A stretch of 64,000 nucleotides of DNA from NIOZ-UU13 sp964417935 (lineage in GTDB: Bacteria > Planctomycetota > Phycisphaerae > Sedimentisphaerales > Anaerobacaceae): positions 13,856 to 77,855 of the forward strand of contig CAYQKF010000007.1 of the NCBI GenBank assembly GCA_964417935.1, written 5' to 3'. Numbering within the stretch: the stretch's first letter is position 1; each line of letters starts with the position of its first letter. The translations under genes and the position numbers were made by a program. The notes below the pieces were generated by a model. The model had not been told where the DNA came from, made no database searches, and saw nothing but the letters and a program-made list of their open reading frames with translations. Of the stretch, positions 8,883-17,372 are shown piece by piece.

Positions 8883-11869
8883 TGGCAGAAAACAAGGACA
8901 AACCACAACACAGTGAATTGGTCGAGAGCCAGATAAGACATAGCTGCTCGAGTCCTTTGCCGGCCACCTCTCGGAATTGGCTGGAAGTGGGCGATATAAT
9001 GACTGAAGATGTCGCTACCGTCTGTCCGGGAAGCTCTGTAGTCTCGGCGGCCAATATCATGTCGGATAAAAACATATCCTGCGTCATTGTTTCAGATAAC
9101 GGAGATTTGTCAGGAATTATTACAGAGACGGACCTGCTGAAAAAGGCCGTAGCTGAGGGAAATGATTTCCGCAGAATGACAGTAGAGCGGATTATGTCCT
9201 CCCCTGTCCGCAGCCTACCTCGTAATCTTTCGGTCATGGACGCCGGCAGAATCATGGAAGCCGAAAACATCAGGCGACTTGTCGTTCTGGAGGAGGAACG
9301 GCTGGTTGGTATCATAACACAAACCGATATTGTCCGAGTCCTGACATCCTATGGCATGTGGAAAAATGTCTCAGAACTTATGACCTCTGATGTGGCTGTT
9401 ATAGCCGATTCGGCAACTGTCAAAGAAGCTGCAGAGTTGATGGCATCACGAGACATATCCTGTCTGGTCGCTATGGATAAGGACGACGTTGTGGGCATCT
9501 TTACGGAACGAGACCTTCTCAAAAGAGTCATCGCCCTGAAGCGAAATCCGGCCCAGACCATTTTGAAAAACGTAATGTCTTCTCCGGTGATGGGCGTACC
9601 TTCCAACTACTCTATTCCAAGTGCCAGCAAAATGATGGAAAAGATGAGAATTCGCCGGCTGCTCGTTATGGATGACAGCACTTTACTCGGAGTAGTAACT
9701 CAGACCGACATCCTCAAGGCCATCAAAGGCAGGCTCCAGGAAGAGGAAGAAAACTACTTCAGGCTTCTGAACGAGTCCCGCAACTGCATTTATATCGTCG
9801 ATTTGAATAATAACACAACCTATGTTAATCCTGCCTTAATGGAATTGCTGGAGACAACCGACCCGGACGAATTTATAAACAAGAAGTTTTTGCCGGAACG
9901 TTTCTGGGACAATCCTCATCAGCGAGACCGGATTTTGGACCAGTTGAAGAAAGCAAGTGTCGAAGTCGAAGAGCTAACGCTGAGAACCGCCAAGGGCAAG
10001 AAGCTGTTTGTTACGCTGTTCTCAACCCGCACCAAGAACATCAAAGGCCAAACCAACGGAAGTCAGGGTGTTCTTTACGACATCACGGCGAAAAAGGAGC
10101 TGGCAACCCTCAGAGAAATGGAGCACCAGCTCCGCAGAAGTGAGGACCTCTTGAGAGGAACTCTTGAATCTACCGCTGATGGTATTCTGGTGGTTGATGA
10201 AAATGGCCAGGTGAGCCACACGAACAACCGATTTGCTAAGATTTGGGATGTTCCTGAAGAGCTGGTTCAGCAGCGAAATGACCAGAAACTACTCGAACAT
10301 CTTGACTGCCGATTAAAGGACCCATCGGCCTTTCTTGAAAAGTTGCAAACTTTCTGTCCTGCTAACCAGGACAGTTCCGACATCTTGTACTTAAAAGAAG
10401 GTAAGGTTCTGGAAGTATATTCCCAGCCATTGATTCGAGAAGGAAGATTTGCAGGAGGGGTTTGGAGCTTTCGCGACATCACCGAGCGCAAGCAGGCCGA
10501 GGAGGCACTGCGGAAAGCTCACGATGAGCTGGAAGTACGCGTTGAGGAACGGACGGCCGAACTAGCGCAAGCCAACAAAGTCTTAGAGTCCGAAATAGCA
10601 GAACGCAAGAAGGAAGAGGAAACGCTGGACAAAGTTAATAAATGCTTTTTAAGTTTTGGTCCAAATCCAGATAAGAATATTAATAAAATCGTTGAAACTG
10701 CAGGACTTATTTTCAAAGGTACATGCGCTCTTTATAACAAGGAAGAAGGTCCTCTTTTGTGCACAATAGGAGGTTGGAATATTCCGGAGGACTTCAAACA
10801 AGAGGACAATAAAGAAGGCCATATTTGTTATGATGTTATAAGCAACAATAAAGATGAGCCATTTGTAATCGACGGTCTTGATGAAACGCCTTATGCCAAA
10901 ACTGATGCCAACATCACCAAATATAAACTCAAGACATATGTCGGCTGTACTGTTAAAGCCCACGGTAAAACCATCGGCTCTTTGTGCGTTGTCTTTCAAA
11001 AAAATAGAACGTTCAATGCAAACGAGTTGAAAATTTTCTATATACTTGCCGAGGCCCTCGGCGTTGAGGAAGAGCGCAAGAAGGCAGAAGTGGTTCTGGA
11101 AAAACTCAACACGTACCTTGAATCAACTGTCCGCGAGCTGAGGCGTACAAACAAAGAGCTGCAGGAGTTCGCCTATATAACAGCCCACGACTTAAAGACA
11201 CCGTTGCGGGGAATTGGAACCTTAGCCGATTGGCTATCAACGGACTACGCCGATAAGTTTGATGAACAAGGCCAAAAACAGGTTAAGCTGCTCGTGGAAA
11301 AAGCAAAGCGAGCGGATAAACTGGTCGATAGCATCCTCCAATATTCCAGCGCCGGACACTTCAGAGAAGAACAGGAACAAGTGGACTTGAACACAATGTT
11401 ACCCGAAATAATTCACGAGATTGACCCGCCGGAAAATATCGAAATAACCGTTGAGAACAAACTGCCCGTCCTGACATGTGGAAAAACGCCCATCAGACAG
11501 GTCTTTCACAACCTGCTGAGCAATGCCATAAAACATATGGACAAAGAGAAAGGCCAAATCAAAGTCGGCTGTCTCGAAGAGAATGGCTTTTGGAAATTCA
11601 GTATCGCCGATAACGGTCCTGGAATTGATGAGAAGTACTTTAAAAAGATTTTTAAGATATTCCAGACGCTCTCGTCGCAAGATGAAACTGAATCCACAGG
11701 TATAGGCCTTTCTATCGCGAAAAAAATCGTTAAAATAAACGGCGGCAGAATCTGGGTTGAGTCAAATCCCGGCGAAGGAAGCACATTCTTCTTCACCCTG
11801 CCAAAATCAGATGCCCCCCAGGAAGTTTCTATAGGGGCCACTTCGGAAAATATACAATACTCAAACTGA
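8882..11869 (+). CDS. Large histidine kinase with four CBS, two PAS and one GAF domain
   Basis: The 995-residue protein starts with four CBS repeats (about 35-285), recognisable by recurring IMS.PV / ITQTDI / RRL patterns. CBS pairs usually bind adenine nucleotides, so the kinase may read AMP/ATP charge or a related ligand. A PAS domain (about 290-410) and a second PAS (about 425-540) follow, then a coiled coil, a GAF domain (about 590-720), and a kinase core with His769 in AHDLKTPLRG and ATPase motifs LLSNAIKHM, ADNGPGI and GIGLSIAKK. The core closely resembles that of the V4R kinase at 5337-7628, so the two probably arose by duplication. No membrane segments are seen. A palindromic element follows the stop. 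Confidence 0.85.
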   Translation: MAENKDKPQHSELVESQIRHSCSSPLPATSRNWLEVGDIMTEDVATVCPGSSVVSAANIMSDKNISCVIVSDNGDLSGIITETDLLKKAVAEGNDFRRMTVERIMSSPVRSLPRNLSVMDAGRIMEAENIRRLVVLEEERLVGIITQTDIVRVLTSYGMWKNVSELMTSDVAVIADSATVKEAAELMASRDISCLVAMDKDDVVGIFTERDLLKRVIALKRNPAQTILKNVMSSPVMGVPSNYSIPSASKMMEKMRIRRLLVMDDSTLLGVVTQTDILKAIKGRLQEEEENYFRLLNESRNCIYIVDLNNNTTYVNPALMELLETTDPDEFINKKFLPERFWDNPHQRDRILDQLKKASVEVEELTLRTAKGKKLFVTLFSTRTKNIKGQTNGSQGVLYDITAKKELATLREMEHQLRRSEDLLRGTLESTADGILVVDENGQVSHTNNRFAKIWDVPEELVQQRNDQKLLEHLDCRLKDPSAFLEKLQTFCPANQDSSDILYLKEGKVLEVYSQPLIREGRFAGGVWSFRDITERKQAEEALRKAHDELEVRVEERTAELAQANKVLESEIAERKKEEETLDKVNKCFLSFGPNPDKNINKIVETAGLIFKGTCALYNKEEGPLLCTIGGWNIPEDFKQEDNKEGHICYDVISNNKDEPFVIDGLDETPYAKTDANITKYKLKTYVGCTVKAHGKTIGSLCVVFQKNRTFNANELKIFYILAEALGVEEERKKAEVVLEKLNTYLESTVRELRRTNKELQEFAYITAHDLKTPLRGIGTLADWLSTDYADKFDEQGQKQVKLLVEKAKRADKLVDSILQYSSAGHFREEQEQVDLNTMLPEIIHEIDPPENIEITVENKLPVLTCGKTPIRQVFHNLLSNAIKHMDKEKGQIKVGCLEENGFWKFSIADNGPGIDEKYFKKIFKIFQTLSSQDETESTGIGLSIAKKIVKINGGRIWVESNPGEGSTFFFTLPKSDAPQEVSIGATSENIQYSN

Positions 11870-11880
11870 CCGATTTTTAC

Positions 11881-11984
11881 TGTCATGCTGAGCCGCAAGG
11901 CGAAGCATCTGGCCTTAGTGGTAGATATAACCGTTTCTGCGGAAGCCAGATTCTTCGCTTCACTACGTTTCGCTCAGAATGACA
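11881..11984. repeat. TGTCAT...GAATGACA inverted-repeat element, copy 1
   Basis: A 104-base element starts with TGTCATGCTGAGC and ends with the near-complement GCTCAGAATGACA. Secondary arms GCGAAGCATCTGG and CCAGATTCTTCGC lie inside. It resembles a non-coding, MITE/REP-like dispersed sequence. A second copy lies at 32606-32709. It directly follows the CBS kinase operon and could end its transcript by forming a long hairpin. Confidence 0.8.
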
Positions 11985-12043
11985 AAGTGTCGTATATTTT
12001 TGGAAGCAAGATACTTAGGACTTGTAAATAAATTATCTTCCAT

Positions 12044-12150
12044 TTTTGGCTGGCTGCGGCTGCGGCTGGCGGTGTCAGCAAAACTCGGACTACCAACCAG
12101 TAGGCCTGCGTTTTGCTTCCTTGCCAGCCTTGTCCTCGCTGGAGCCAAAA
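12044..12150. repeat. Nested inverted-repeat element in gap 11870-12344
   Basis: Three nested pairs of complementary arms are seen: TTTTGGCT 12044-12051 with AGCCAAAA 12143-12150; GCTGGC 12065-12070 with GCCAGC 12123-12128; GCAAAAC 12078-12084 with GTTTTGC 12110-12116. Together they could form one long interrupted hairpin. Short open frames across this stretch on both strands look like by-products of the repeat. The rest of the 475-base gap holds the TGTCAT element and a promoter-like site. Confidence 0.6.
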
Positions 12151-12254
12151 CGAAACCTAATTTCTTTACCAATCCTTATGATTGACAACTCGTCCGTATC
12201 GGTCAGTTTGTTTGGGGGCAGCTTTAACAAAAGCCTTACGGAAAAAATTTTATA

Positions 12255-12283
12255 TTGACATCACACCCATCAGACGTTTTAAT
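12255..12283 (+). promoter_or_regulatory. Sigma-70-like promoter upstream of the ModE-like block
   Basis: TTGACA at 12255-12260 and TTTAAT at 12278-12283 are separated by 17 bases. It lies about 60 bases before the small CAEAF gene. It is the best promoter candidate for the 12345-13745 gene group; no transcript data support it. Confidence 0.5.
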
Positions 12284-12344
12284 CCTTTCTTGGTCGATAT
12301 GTCGAGTTGTGCATAACCGAAAAGGGCTTTGAGAAGAAGCACAG

Positions 12345-12545
12345 ATGGACAAAAACCAAGAATTAGTTAATGCCGTTCTCAAATCCGCCAACAGCAGACA
12401 ACAGTCAGATGATAGAAAGAGATTGACGTGCGCCGAGGCCTTTGAGCTGGCGAAAAACTTCAAGACGGAAATTATTGAGATTGGGCGTATTTGCAATCAG
12501 CACAATATAAGAATCTGTAAATGTCAACTCGGCTGTTTTGCATGA
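12345..12545 (+). CDS. Small conserved-looking protein (CAEAF...CQLGCF) next to ModE-like regulator
   Basis: The 66-residue protein starts at ATG 12345 after GAGAAGAAG. The first half is hydrophilic; the second half reads RLTCAEAFELAKNF then IGRICNQHNIRICKCQLGCF. The helix-turn-helix-like arrangement and the cysteine pattern ending in CQLGCF resemble, from memory, small proteins found next to ModE-type regulators in anaerobes; I cannot verify this here. It overlaps the frame of the ModE-like gene but ends before that gene's preferred GTG start. The two are probably co-translated. The cysteines could bind metal, but no function is established. Confidence 0.55.
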   Translation: MDKNQELVNAVLKSANSRQQSDDRKRLTCAEAFELAKNFKTEIIEIGRICNQHNIRICKCQLGCFA

Positions 12546-12564
12546 AAGCCAGGAGAACAGGAAC

Positions 12565-12918
12565 GTGAAAAATTTGAGAGCAAGGTTCAAGCTCTGGCTC
12601 AGTACAAGAGACATCGAAGGCGTTTTCGGCGACGGCAAATGGCGACTGCTTAAAGCCATCGAAAACACAGGCTCATTAACTTCGGCCAGCAAGTCGCTCA
12701 GGATAAGCTATCGAAAGGCCTGGGGCGACCTGAAAAAAGCACAGGACGCTTTGAATATCGCTTTAGTGAAAAAACAGCGAGGTGGCATCCTGGGCGGCCA
12801 AACCGCTCTAACCGAGCAAGGCAAAAAATGGGTCAAAGCATATACGAGGTTCCGCAGCGACATCGAAAAAGCGGTTGAAAAAGCTTATGAAAAACATATC
12901 AAGGTACTTCTGAAATGA
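12565..12918 (+). CDS. ModE/LysR-like winged-helix regulator
   Basis: The frame is open from 12538, but GTG 12565 follows AGGAG with ideal spacing, giving 117 residues. The protein is a lone winged helix of the ModE N-terminal type: GDGKWRLLKAIENTGSLTSA, then SYRKAWGDLKKAQ as the recognition region, then the wing GGQTALTEQGKKW. Full ModE has C-terminal molybdate-binding (Mop) domains, which are absent here, so this is a one-domain relative that might need a separate sensor. Neighbours include a MobA fusion, which supports a molybdenum or tungsten connection. It overlaps the next gene by four bases (ATGA). Confidence 0.8.
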   Translation: MKNLRARFKLWLSTRDIEGVFGDGKWRLLKAIENTGSLTSASKSLRISYRKAWGDLKKAQDALNIALVKKQRGGILGGQTALTEQGKKWVKAYTRFRSDIEKAVEKAYEKHIKVLLK

Positions 12919-13745
12919 GCAAAATGGCCAAGCTTACATTTAGGCCTGCTTTGTGTTGCGCTTTTAGCCTTGTCGAACTGCTGGTCGTTATCTCTGTGAT
13001 AGCTTTGCTAATCGGCCTTATTTTGCCGGCGCTGAGCCGCGCCAGGTCCATTGCCAAACAAACGGTTTGCCAAAGTCGATTACGGCAGTGGGGATTGGCC
13101 TTCGAAATCTATGCCGCGGAAAATAATGATTTTTACCCTCACATCGACGGTCGCGACCGCACGCCCAGCAATCCACAGACAGATGCCCAGCGTGCAGACT
13201 ATTATTTCGGCTGGGTGGACGTGCTACCGCCCCTGATGGGAGAAAAACCCTGGCGAGACCACGATTATTGGCATCGCCCCGGCATAAATACAGTATTTCA
13301 GTGCCCCTCTGCCAGGCTTGCACCGGACAAAAGTTACAAATACAGGCCCAGAAGAAGCGGTTACTTTTCCTATGCTATGAACTCCTGCCTCGAACTTGAC
13401 GAAAACTGCTGGCCTCCTTACGGATATAAAGGTACAGACTGGCTTATGCCCAGCTTTTTGAAAACAACATCCATAAGCAATCCCCCTCGCTTAATCCTTT
13501 TGTTCGACCAACTGCTCGACCCGGCAAAAGGCTACGGCGGCAGGAAAAATAATCCCACGGCGGGAAAATATTGCGGCAGCTATCCCAAGGCTTTCAGCGC
13601 CCGTCACGCTAAGCACGGTGGATTGTTAGGCGGCTCCATCCTCTACTGCGACTACCACGTCCAATGGAAAGCCTCAGTCTGGAAACCAGATTGGCCTGAT
13701 GATTTGGAGGTGCCACCCCTCGGCGACCCCGACTGGTACCCTTGA
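12915..13745 (+). CDS. Prepilin-type N-terminal methylation protein (planctomycete pseudopilin)
   Basis: The 276-residue protein has a type II secretion/type IV pilin signal: a short positive leader, then FSLVELLVVISVIALL with the conserved Glu five residues after the cleavage site, followed by the N-terminal alpha helix. The family's processing Gly is replaced by Ala in CCAFSLVE, which may affect prepilin peptidase cleavage. The body contains CQSRLRQWG and DGRDRTPSN and ends with a HAKHGG...GSILYCDYHV segment like the H-X9-DG motif of abundant planctomycete pseudopilins. It would sit in the inner membrane or pseudopilus. It overlaps the ModE-like gene by four bases, an unusual partner for a regulator. 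Confidence 0.8.
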   Translation: MSKMAKLTFRPALCCAFSLVELLVVISVIALLIGLILPALSRARSIAKQTVCQSRLRQWGLAFEIYAAENNDFYPHIDGRDRTPSNPQTDAQRADYYFGWVDVLPPLMGEKPWRDHDYWHRPGINTVFQCPSARLAPDKSYKYRPRRSGYFSYAMNSCLELDENCWPPYGYKGTDWLMPSFLKTTSISNPPRLILLFDQLLDPAKGYGGRKNNPTAGKYCGSYPKAFSARHAKHGGLLGGSILYCDYHVQWKASVWKPDWPDDLEVPPLGDPDWYP

Positions 13746-13813
13746 GAATTAAAGAAACCGGTATAAAGGAAAATACTTTTACTATGTCACAAAATTCAGA
13801 ACGGAGCTAAGTG

Positions 13814-14830
13814 ATGAGAAGAAAATTGATGATTATAATTATTGCAAATACACTCGGACAGGTCGGCTTGGTGCGCGCAACTACTGGACTTTCAATCTAT
13901 GAAATCCAGTACACCACAGATGCTAACGACATCAGCCCCCAAAACGGGAATGTCGTCGATTGTCTCGGCGGAATAGTTACTCACAAACCTCCAACAGGAA
14001 GACCAAGACTTATTATTCAAGACCCGAACTATCCTGATGGTTGGGGTGCTATTCAGGTGAAAGACTTATACAGCACGGGAGTTTTTGTTGATGTAAATGT
14101 CGGGGACCGGCTTTCCTTCACCAATGTCATGGTTGAGGACAATAAAGGTACTACGTTTTTGCAGTATATAGAGGACAATAACGCCGGCTTTTCGATAGTC
14201 AGTACAAACAATCCTCTACCGGTACCAAAGGTTGTAACAATTGACGAAATTGCCGCACCTCTCGAAGGCCTTGATGTCTGGGTTGTGCCGGACCACAATG
14301 CCGAAAAATATGAGGCAATACTGATTAAAATCATAGATGTTTATGTTAAGGACCTTGGTTACGGAAAGGCTTATGACAACTACCTGCTTACAAGCAATGT
14401 TGACCCTAACCTTACCTGCTGGGCCTCTGACTATATGAATGGCGATAGGGTCGAAATTTATCACCCCTATATAGAGATAGGACAAAATTTCTGCAGTGTA
14501 ACTGGTGTCCTCGAACAATACACTTCAGAGCAAGAAGGTATTTACTACGATTATTATCAGTTACTTACAACCAGCACTGATGCTTTCACAATCGACCAGA
14601 CCGCTGATTTTGACGGCGACTGTGATGTTGACCTTGCCGACTTTAGCATTTTCGCCGAACATTGGCTGCAAACCGGATGCTCAGAACCCGATTGGTGTGG
14701 CGGAACAGACCTCACCCCTGCTTCCGCAAGGGTAAACTTGTCCCCGCTAAAGCGGGGAGACCAGCCGAATGGACTTGTGGACACCTTCGATTTATTAAAA
14801 TTCGCCCAGCATTGGCTTGAAGGCAGGTAA
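13814..14830 (+). CDS. Secreted protein with C-terminal dockerin-like repeats
   Basis: ATG 13814, eight bases after GGAG, gives 338 residues; GTG 13811 is an alternative. Residues 1-22 form a signal peptide (RRK, then MIIIIANTL). The body, to about residue 260, is beta-rich with DUF/OB-like character (GGIVTHKPPTGRP..., VNVGDRLSF) and no recognised catalytic site. The end has two calcium-binding dockerin-like repeats, DFDGDCDVDLADFSIFAEHW and NGLVDTFDLLKFAQHW, typical of Phycisphaerae surface proteins. Between them two small palindromes (14718-14759) are translated as a linker. Likely exported and attached through the dockerin-like module. Substrate unknown. Confidence 0.8.
   Translation: MRRKLMIIIIANTLGQVGLVRATTGLSIYEIQYTTDANDISPQNGNVVDCLGGIVTHKPPTGRPRLIIQDPNYPDGWGAIQVKDLYSTGVFVDVNVGDRLSFTNVMVEDNKGTTFLQYIEDNNAGFSIVSTNNPLPVPKVVTIDEIAAPLEGLDVWVVPDHNAEKYEAILIKIIDVYVKDLGYGKAYDNYLLTSNVDPNLTCWASDYMNGDRVEIYHPYIEIGQNFCSVTGVLEQYTSEQEGIYYDYYQLLTTSTDAFTIDQTADFDGDCDVDLADFSIFAEHWLQTGCSEPDWCGGTDLTPASARVNLSPLKRGDQPNGLVDTFDLLKFAQHWLEGR
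14718..14759. repeat. Two small palindromes translated inside the dockerin-like gene
   Basis: ACCCCTGC/GCAAGGGT around 14713-14733 and TCCCCGCT/AGCGGGGA at 14741-14759 form adjacent hairpins. They encode part of the linker TPASARVNLSPLKRGD between the two dockerin-like repeats. They look like inserted repeat sequence kept in frame. Confidence 0.65.
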
Positions 14831-14887
14831 GAGCTATGATATAAGTTTAATGCAACAAACAAAGCTTTAATTTAAGGAAAGACACAA

Positions 14888-15505
14888 ATGAAGAAAGAGT
14901 ATATTTTGGGAGTCCTGTTTTTTAGTGGATTGTGGGGTATTTCCGAAGCTGTTCTGGGCGGTGCTCTGTATCGTGCAGGTGTGCTTTACGCATCGGTTCC
15001 TTTAACCATTATAGGCTTTATCGTAATGACTATCGCCAAGGTATATTTCCCGCAGAAAGGCACGGCGACGCTTATCGCCGCCTGTGCGATGTTGTACAAG
15101 TTTCTGAATGTCCCGTTTTTTGCCTGTCATCTTCTGGGTATTCTTCTGATGGGCATCTGCTACGACTTGTTTTTCAGCGTATTTAAGATAAAGAGCCGGC
15201 CTCTCTCAGCAGCGGCAGCCGTTTATTTATACTACGCATTGTTTGCCTTGATGATTACTTATGTTTTCCAGTATGAGCACTGGGTGCAGGCAGGATTCGC
15301 CGTGGTGCTGCGACACGTCGGAATCAGCGGCAGCATGACTGCCTTAGGATGCGCGGTCTTGATACCATCGGGTTTTCGTCTTGGCGAACGGCTCAAGGCA
15401 AATTTTGTTACGCCGTTTAACTTACGATCGCAATTAGTCCCGGGCGCTGTATTGGCGGCTACTATCGGATTGTGGGTCTTCAGCATAACGGCATATATCT
15501 CTTGA
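14888..15505 (+). CDS. Integral membrane protein, ECF-type substrate-binding-like
   Basis: The 205-residue protein is very hydrophobic with about six predicted helices and short loops. It begins MKKEYILGVLFFSGLWGISE. The N-terminal GLWGISEAVLGG and the overall size resemble S-components of energy-coupling-factor vitamin or metal importers, but no substrate signature is clear. It follows AAGGAAAG at a good distance. Only 11 bases separate it from the MobA-fusion gene, so both are probably made together; a role in molybdate, tungstate or cofactor uptake is a guess from context. Confidence 0.6.
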   Translation: MKKEYILGVLFFSGLWGISEAVLGGALYRAGVLYASVPLTIIGFIVMTIAKVYFPQKGTATLIAACAMLYKFLNVPFFACHLLGILLMGICYDLFFSVFKIKSRPLSAAAAVYLYYALFALMITYVFQYEHWVQAGFAVVLRHVGISGSMTALGCAVLIPSGFRLGERLKANFVTPFNLRSQLVPGAVLAATIGLWVFSITAYIS

Positions 15506-15516
15506 ATTAACAGCCG

Positions 15517-17319
15517 ATGGTAACAACACAAAACAGGCTCATTTTGTGGACAGGCCCAAAACACTGCGGCAAAACCACCAGCGCTACGAAGCTTGCACAA
15601 ATCGCCCGTGCTGAAGGATTTAACGTCGCAGGACTGTTGTCGCCTCCCCTTTACCATAACAGCGAATTGCTCGGATTTGATGTCCTTGATTTGCAAAACG
15701 GAACGCGAGCACCCCTGGCAAGACGTAAAATAAGCCCAAGTAAAGCCGAGCCATTCACTTTTATTGCCGATGGATTAAAACTCGGCAAAGCTGTTCTGAG
15801 CGCAGAGGCCACGACATCTGCTGACCTTGTCATTGTCGATGAATTCGGGCCGTTGGAACTAAACAACCAGGGCTGGCGCAAGAACGTAGATTCATTATTG
15901 ATTTCGAGCAATGCCGTTGTATTACTTGTCGTTCGCCGGGAATTAGCTGACACAGTTCGACAAGTATATGCAGGTCTGCCCTGCCAGGAGCTTGCCGCAA
16001 CTGAGGGGGACTCCATCGATGAAGTTATTACTATGCTCAAAAATCGCCGTCACGCCTGTCAGAAGCGTGCTTTTCAGCATCACGTTGAGGGACCCCGCTT
16101 TGCGGGAACCAATAAAATGATTAAGCTTGATGGAATGTTGATGATTGGTTCTGCAGGAGCCAATGTGGGCAAGACAGAACTGGCCTGCACACTTCTCAGG
16201 AAATTCAGTAAGACCAGGGATATAATAGGAATAAAGGTTACTACCATAAAGGACAAAGACGGCCAATGTCCTCGCGGCGGTGAAGGCTGCGGGGTCTGCT
16301 CTTCGCTGGAAGGCGTCTATTGCATTACGGAAGAGACCGATAGCAGCTCAGGTAAAGATACAGCAAGACTCCTAACTGCCGGTGCAAGCCGGGTATTCTG
16401 GCTGCGCGTTCTCAAAGAACACCTTCTGGAGGGCACAACCGCCCTGCTGGATGTAATCGGAACTGATGCCATTTCAATTTGCGAATCAAATTCACTGCGC
16501 CAAGTGGTTGAACCGGGACTTTTCCTGATGGCTAAGAACAGTAACCTGAAAGTCTGGAAAAGCTCAGCCCTGCAGGTAAAAAAATATGCAGATAGAATTG
16601 TGATTTCAGATGGTAGCAGATTTGATTTCGACCTCGACAGGATAAAACTTAGAAACGGCAAATGGATAATATCCCGCACCAAAATCAGCGCCGAGGCGAA
16701 ACCAGTAAACCAGTATCGAACAGGCCAGCGACGGAGGGAATTTTGGTGCGGGACAAAGGCGACAGCGATAATTATGGCCGGCGGAGGCAGCAGCCGAATG
16801 GGCACTGATAAAAACATGCTGCCGATTAAGGGGCAATCTATAATAGAGGCAATCTGCGAACAGCTTCGCGGCTTCTTCGATGAGATACTTATAAGTGCCA
16901 ATGAAGTGGACAAGTTTGCGTTTCTTGGCTTCGAAGTCATCCCGGACAAAGTACCGGAACAGGGGCCTTTGATGGGTATAGCTTCGGCCCTGGAGGCCTC
17001 GGCCAACGAACTCAATTTCGTAGTTGCCTGCGATATTCCAAAAATAAACCTGGCTTGTGTAAACAGGATGCTCACCGACGCCCTTGAAAGCCAGGCAGAC
17101 ATAGTCGTTCCAACAACCGGCGATGAAAAATACGAACCGCTCTTCGCTATCTACCGCAAAACCGCGCTCGAGGCCATAAACAAGGTATTGTCATCAGGAA
17201 AACGTAAAATAACCGATGTATTCATCCTGTGCACGGTCAAGTATATTGAGCTGGACAACACAGATTGGCTTGTGAATCTTAATACAATGGCTGATTATGA
17301 AGAATTCCAAAAACACTGA
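15517..17319 (+). CDS. Triple fusion: THEP1-like NTPase / MobB-like P-loop / MobA nucleotidyltransferase
   Basis: The 600-residue protein has three parts. Residues 1-175 form a NTPase with Walker A GPKHCGKTT and Walker B IVDEFGPLE, like THEP1/DUF2478 nucleotide-triphosphatases. Residues 200-400 hold a second P-loop, GSAGANVGKTELA, followed by a cysteine cluster CPRGGEGCGVCSS that could bind iron-sulfur or zinc; this part resembles MobB only loosely. Residues 415-600 are a clear MobA domain with AIIMAGGGSSRMGTDK and VVACDIPKI. MobA attaches GMP to molybdopterin to make the dinucleotide cofactor for formate dehydrogenases and related enzymes. The first linker contains a translated palindrome (16089-16110). 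The fusion fits assembly of Mo/W cofactor for formate dehydrogenase. Confidence 0.8.
   Translation: MVTTQNRLILWTGPKHCGKTTSATKLAQIARAEGFNVAGLLSPPLYHNSELLGFDVLDLQNGTRAPLARRKISPSKAEPFTFIADGLKLGKAVLSAEATTSADLVIVDEFGPLELNNQGWRKNVDSLLISSNAVVLLVVRRELADTVRQVYAGLPCQELAATEGDSIDEVITMLKNRRHACQKRAFQHHVEGPRFAGTNKMIKLDGMLMIGSAGANVGKTELACTLLRKFSKTRDIIGIKVTTIKDKDGQCPRGGEGCGVCSSLEGVYCITEETDSSSGKDTARLLTAGASRVFWLRVLKEHLLEGTTALLDVIGTDAISICESNSLRQVVEPGLFLMAKNSNLKVWKSSALQVKKYADRIVISDGSRFDFDLDRIKLRNGKWIISRTKISAEAKPVNQYRTGQRRREFWCGTKATAIIMAGGGSSRMGTDKNMLPIKGQSIIEAICEQLRGFFDEILISANEVDKFAFLGFEVIPDKVPEQGPLMGIASALEASANELNFVVACDIPKINLACVNRMLTDALESQADIVVPTTGDEKYEPLFAIYRKTALEAINKVLSSGKRKITDVFILCTVKYIELDNTDWLVNLNTMADYEEFQKH
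16089..16110. repeat. Small in-frame GC-rich palindrome, copy 2
   Basis: One base different from the copy at 7559-7580 and translated in the same frame as GPRFAGT. It lies exactly between the first NTPase domain and the second P-loop domain of the MobA fusion, a tolerant linker. Confidence 0.8.
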
Positions 17320-17372
17320 TTTGATGTGCAAAGTTACGCAGAAACGAAATCCGAATAGAGGAACGAAGCACA

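Noticed and set aside
11979..12258. Short frames over the repeat region (68-70 codons)
   Set aside because: They arise from inverted-repeat sequence, lack ribosome-binding sites and have no protein-like pattern.
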